DNA of 44,151 nucleotides. Origin: UBA1259 sp964453915 (GTDB lineage: Bacteria; Bacillota; Clostridia; Christensenellales; Borkfalkiaceae). Below the pieces are notes generated by a model. The model worked only from the letters and a program-made list of their open reading frames with translations. It had not been told where the DNA came from and did not search any database. Below are positions 41,441 through 44,151 of the stretch, one piece after another (position 1 is the first letter of the stretch; every line of letters begins with the position of its first letter). The stretch covers positions 1 to 44,151 of the forward strand of contig CAYVPW010000007.1 in NCBI GenBank assembly GCA_964453915.1, read 5' to 3'. The position numbers and the translations under genes were made by a program.

Positions 41441-41833
41441 ATGGCAGCAGCTAAAAAGATAGTAAAAAAGCGTAAAGACGTTAAAAGAGTTGATAAAGGT
41501 CAAGTACACATTCAAGCATCTTTTAACAACACGCTAGTCACGATTACCGATATGCAAGGAAACACCGTATCTTGGTCCAGTGCAGGAAGTTTGGGATTTA
41601 AGGGTTCCAGAAAGAGCACTCCGTTCGCAGCACAACAAGCAGCGGAAGCCGCAGGAAAGATTGCCAGAGAACAAGGTATGCGTCAAGTAGAAGTTTACGT
41701 AAAGGGTCCCGGAGCAGGAAGAGAATCCGCAATAAGAGCGCTTGCTAATTGCGATATGGAAGTGACCTTGATTCAAGACGTTTCTCCCATTCCCCACAAC
41801 GGTTGTAGACCGCCCAAAAAACGTAGAGTATAA
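41441..41833 (+). CDS. rpsK: Ribosomal protein S11
   Basis: This is a 30S platform protein (130 aa). HIQASFNNTLVTITDMQGN and the C-terminal PIPHNGCRPPKKRRV are diagnostic. The ribosome binding site is GGGAGG. Confidence 0.98.
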   Translation: MAAAKKIVKKRKDVKRVDKGQVHIQASFNNTLVTITDMQGNTVSWSSAGSLGFKGSRKSTPFAAQQAAEAAGKIAREQGMRQVEVYVKGPGAGRESAIRALANCDMEVTLIQDVSPIPHNGCRPPKKRRV

Positions 41834-41847
41834 CGGAGGAATATAAA

Positions 41848-42471
41848 ATGGCTAAATATACAGAATCCAAATGTCGTTTGTGCAGACGTGAAGGTTGCAA
41901 ACTTTTCTTAAAAGGAGAAAGATGCTATAAAGGCGTTTGCGCTTTTGAAAAGAGACCTGTTGCTCCCGGTCAGCACGGTATGGGAAGAAAGAAGGTTTCC
42001 GAATACGGACTTCAACTTCGTGAAAAGCAAAAATGTAAGAGAATTTACGGCGTACTCGAAGGTCAGTTCAGAAAGTATTATGAAAGAGCAGACAGAATGA
42101 AGGGTATCACCGGTGAAAACATGCTTTCTCTTTTAGAGAGAAGATTAGATAATGTTATTTACAGAATGGGTATCGGTTCTTCTCGTTCTCAAGCACGTCA
42201 ATTAGTGACACACGCTCACTTTACCGTTAACGGAAAGAACGTTAATATCGCTTCTTACTCTGTAAAGGTTGGAGACGTTATTGCTGTTAAAGAAAGCAAA
42301 AAAGACAACAAGTATTTTGCTGAAATAAAGCAAATGAAAGTTGGCAATATGCCCAAGTGGTTAGAATTCAATCCCGAAACTCTCGAAGGGAAAGTAATCG
42401 CTCTTCCGCAAAGAGAAGATATCGACAGCAACATTGCTGAACATATGATTATCGAATTGTATTCTAAATAA
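41848..42471 (+). CDS. rpsD: Ribosomal protein S4, cysteine-containing form
   Basis: This 30S primary binder initiates 16S folding (207 aa). Cys9, Cys12, Cys26 and Cys31 near the N-terminus suit zinc binding, a form lost in some Bacillus strains. The S4 domain contains ERRLDNVIYRMG and SRSQARQLVTHAHFTVNG. In other bacteria S4 represses translation of its own operon. A structured RNA follows directly before rpoA. The ribosome binding site is ACGGAGGA. Confidence 0.98.
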   Translation: MAKYTESKCRLCRREGCKLFLKGERCYKGVCAFEKRPVAPGQHGMGRKKVSEYGLQLREKQKCKRIYGVLEGQFRKYYERADRMKGITGENMLSLLERRLDNVIYRMGIGSSRSQARQLVTHAHFTVNGKNVNIASYSVKVGDVIAVKESKKDNKYFAEIKQMKVGNMPKWLEFNPETLEGKVIALPQREDIDSNIAEHMIIELYSK

Positions 42472-42490
42472 TTAAATAAAAAAATTAAAA

Positions 42491-42568
42491 TTTTGATGGA
42501 CCTTTGCAGGGGGAAAGCAAGAGAAATCCACGCTTTTGCAAGAATTCCTGCATAGGTTTATATCAAAA
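42491..42568 (+). promoter_or_regulatory. Structured RNA element between rpsD and rpoA
   Basis: A nested rod-like fold spans most of the 119-nt gap. The outer stem is TTTTGAT/ATCAAAA (42491-42497 with 42562-42568). Then come ACCT/AGGT (42500-42503 with 42554-42557) and TGCAGG/CCTGCA (42505-42510 with 42547-42552). The apical stem is GCAAGAG/CTTTTGC (42517-42523 with 42533-42539). The inner loops are asymmetric and purine-rich (GGGAAA opposite AAGAATT). No T run follows, and the AGGAGG of rpoA begins a few bases later. A protein-binding control site for rpoA-rplQ is plausible. Confidence 0.65.
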
Positions 42569-42590
42569 CTATTAGGAGGTATATTTTCTT

Positions 42591-43544
42591 ATGATGGAAA
42601 TTGAAATGCCAAAAATAGCAGTGGAAGAAAACGAAGAAAAAAGCTACGTTAAAATCGTAGTTGAACCTTTAGAAAAGGGCTTTGGGTTAACGATAGGAAA
42701 CGCATTGAGAAGAATTTTGCTTGCAGCACTTCCCGGCGCAGCTATCACCAATATAAAGTTCTCGGAAGATTTGGGCATTAAGCACGAGTTTTCTGCTGTA
42801 CCTTTCGTAAAAGAAGACGTCACCGAAATAATCCTTAACTTAAAATGCGTAAACGTAAAGACCGTTTCTTTAGAAAACGATTTTGTAAAGACCGTAAGAC
42901 TTTATAAAGAAGGTCCCGCAGTTGTTAAGGCAGGCGACATAGAGTGCGACAGCGAAATTGAAATTCTTAACCCCGACCAATATATTTGTACCGTTGGCGA
43001 AGGCGGCAAGTTAGATATGGAACTTACCATCGGTAGAGGCAGAGGATATCAAGGTGCTGATATGCACAAAACCGATATTATAGACAATATCGCAATAGAC
43101 AGTATTTATACTCCCGTTAAAAAGGTAAGTTATAACGTTTCCGCTACTCGTGTAGGACAAAGCGTTGACTACGATAAACTTACGTTGGAAGTATGGACTA
43201 ACGGAGCGTTTTCCGGTAGAGATATAGTAAGTCTTGCTGCTAAGATTTTAGAAGAACACGTAAGAATGTTCGTTTCTTTGTCCGAAGTAGGTAATATCGG
43301 AATATTGGTTCCCCCCGAAGAAGATAAGAAAATTAAGATTCTCGAAATGGCTATAGAAGAAATGGATTTATCCGTTCGTTCTTATAACTGCTTAAAGAGA
43401 GCAAACATTCATACAGTAGAAGATTTAACCAAAAAAACCGAAGACGATATGCTTAAAGTCCGCAACTTGGGCAAAAAATCTCTTGACGAGGTTATTGCTA
43501 AACTCGTAAGTTTAGGCTTGAAGCTCAAAGAGAAGGAGGACTAA
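42591..43544 (+). CDS. rpoA: RNA polymerase alpha subunit
   Basis: This subunit dimerises to start polymerase assembly and contacts UP elements and activators (317 aa). The N-terminal domain has VEPLEKGFGLTIGNALRRIL. The C-terminal domain has the helix-hairpin-helix LKRANIHTVEDLTKKTEDDM and RNLGKKSLDEV. Two adjacent ATGs (42591, 42594) are possible; the first fits the AGGAGGT spacing better. rplQ follows after 4 nt. Confidence 0.98.
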   Translation: MMEIEMPKIAVEENEEKSYVKIVVEPLEKGFGLTIGNALRRILLAALPGAAITNIKFSEDLGIKHEFSAVPFVKEDVTEIILNLKCVNVKTVSLENDFVKTVRLYKEGPAVVKAGDIECDSEIEILNPDQYICTVGEGGKLDMELTIGRGRGYQGADMHKTDIIDNIAIDSIYTPVKKVSYNVSATRVGQSVDYDKLTLEVWTNGAFSGRDIVSLAAKILEEHVRMFVSLSEVGNIGILVPPEEDKKIKILEMAIEEMDLSVRSYNCLKRANIHTVEDLTKKTEDDMLKVRNLGKKSLDEVIAKLVSLGLKLKEKED

Positions 43545-43548
43545 TACA

Positions 43549-44058
43549 ATGGAAAGAAAATTAGGCGTAAACGCAACGCAAAGAATGGCGCTTATTAAAA
43601 ACCAAGCGTCCGCACTTTTATGGCACGGAAGAATTGAAACCACCGAAGCTAGAGCAAAAGAAGTGGCTTCTTACGTGGCAAAAATCATCACTCTTGCAGT
43701 AAACACTTACACCGATACCGTAGAAACCGAAGTAGTAGTTAAGGATTCTAAGGGTAAAGACGTATCTAAAACCTTGGTTAAAGACGGTGTTAAAAAACTT
43801 AACGCAAGAAGAAAAATTATGACGATGGTTAACGACTTTCAAGAAGTAAAGGGCTTTAAAGAAAGCAAACCTGAATTCAAGAAGAGAACCCAAGCGGTTA
43901 AATATCCCCTTATTGAAAAAATCTTTGACGAATACGCACCCAAATATGCTGCTCGCAAAGAAGAAAAAGGTCAAGGCGGCGGATATACCAGAATCTATAA
44001 GTTAGGACCGAGAAAGGGTGATGCAGCGGAAGTTGCTATTATAGAATTAGTTGACTAA
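43549..44058 (+). CDS. rplQ: Ribosomal protein L17, extended
   Basis: This 50S exit-region protein is the last gene of the super-operon (169 aa, against about 120 in Bacillus). It opens RKLGVNATQRMALIKNQASA. It contains an insertion around TDTVETEVVVKDSKGKDVSK and a longer loop near QEVKGFKESKPEFKKR. It ends with the expected GGYTRIYKLGPRKGDAAEVA. The ribosome binding site is AAGGAGGA. A strong terminator follows. Confidence 0.96.
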   Translation: MERKLGVNATQRMALIKNQASALLWHGRIETTEARAKEVASYVAKIITLAVNTYTDTVETEVVVKDSKGKDVSKTLVKDGVKKLNARRKIMTMVNDFQEVKGFKESKPEFKKRTQAVKYPLIEKIFDEYAPKYAARKEEKGQGGGYTRIYKLGPRKGDAAEVAIIELVD

Positions 44059-44076
44059 TTTGTTTATAACATTATT

Positions 44077-44105
44077 AAAAACAGACCGAAATCGGTCTGT
44101 TTTTA
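44077..44105 (+). terminator. Intrinsic terminator of the ribosomal super-operon
   Basis: ACAGACCG (44081-44088) and CGGTCTGT (44093-44100) form a stem with a 4-nt loop, flanked by A and T tracts. I see no gene in the remaining bases to 44151. Confidence 0.9.
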
Positions 44106-44151
44106 CTATTTAAATTTATAAAGCGTTTTTCTATTTTTATCTATAATTAAA

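Noticed and set aside
1..44151. CRISPR arrays, rRNA genes, intact insertion sequences or large tandem repeats
   Set aside because: None were seen on reading either strand; the repeats present are short inverted repeats explained as hairpins or listed above.

Overview
The window is an AT-rich chromosomal segment from a low-GC Gram-positive bacterium. It is most likely an uncultured member of the class Clostridia; a Christensenellales-type lineage is a guess from general feel and not proven. The basis is the gene set and order: RNase J, RqcH, a large Bacillus-type SRP RNA, zinc-type S14, a KOW-domain gene between map and infA, strong AGGAGG ribosome binding sites and sigma-A promoters with 17-nt spacers.

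Layout. 1-3853: an operon for RNase J and a tRNA wobble-uridine modification pair (TrmR and TrhP families), with a CcpA/cre-like palindrome on its promoter. 3854-8429: a multi-domain membrane protein of unknown function, then a two-gene ABC exporter of the TagGH/Wzm-Wzt type. 8492-11049: a two-gene unit with a winged-helix/LicC-like cytidylyltransferase fusion and an APC permease. I read it as possible uptake and CTP activation of an amino alcohol such as choline for surface decoration. 11086-12744: a small accessory patch with a complete tyrosine recombinase, a truncated EcoRI-type adenine methyltransferase and several inverted repeats. It lies against the 3' end of a minus-strand tRNA-Ala(CGC). 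12961-13226: SRP RNA on the minus strand, upstream of the tRNA and divergent from ileS.

13364-27914: housekeeping genes. These are ileS with an RlmI-like methyltransferase and an RluA synthase, a GT4 glycosyltransferase, an MntP/YtaF-like membrane protein (the only minus-strand protein gene I accept), a secreted membrane-anchored protein of unknown function, RluA2-rqcH, and tig-clpP-clpX.

27998-44105: a complete, uninterrupted S10-spc-alpha ribosomal super-operon. It runs rpsJ through rplO, then secY, adk, map, a KOW gene, infA, rpmJ, rpsM, rpsK, rpsD, rpoA and rplQ. A consensus promoter, a long leader with an intrinsic terminator, two internal structured gaps (rplF-rplR and rpsD-rpoA), one extended gap (rpmJ-rpsM) and a final terminator are visible.

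Functional theme. Much of the window concerns making and policing proteins: ribosome, tRNA and rRNA modification, SRP/SecY export, trigger factor, ClpXP and RqcH. A minor theme is building the cell surface. The least explained parts are the non-coding structured segments inside the ribosomal operon, the LicC/permease unit, and the palindromic accessory patch next to the tRNA. I found no CRISPR array, complete insertion sequence, complete restriction system or obvious defence island.
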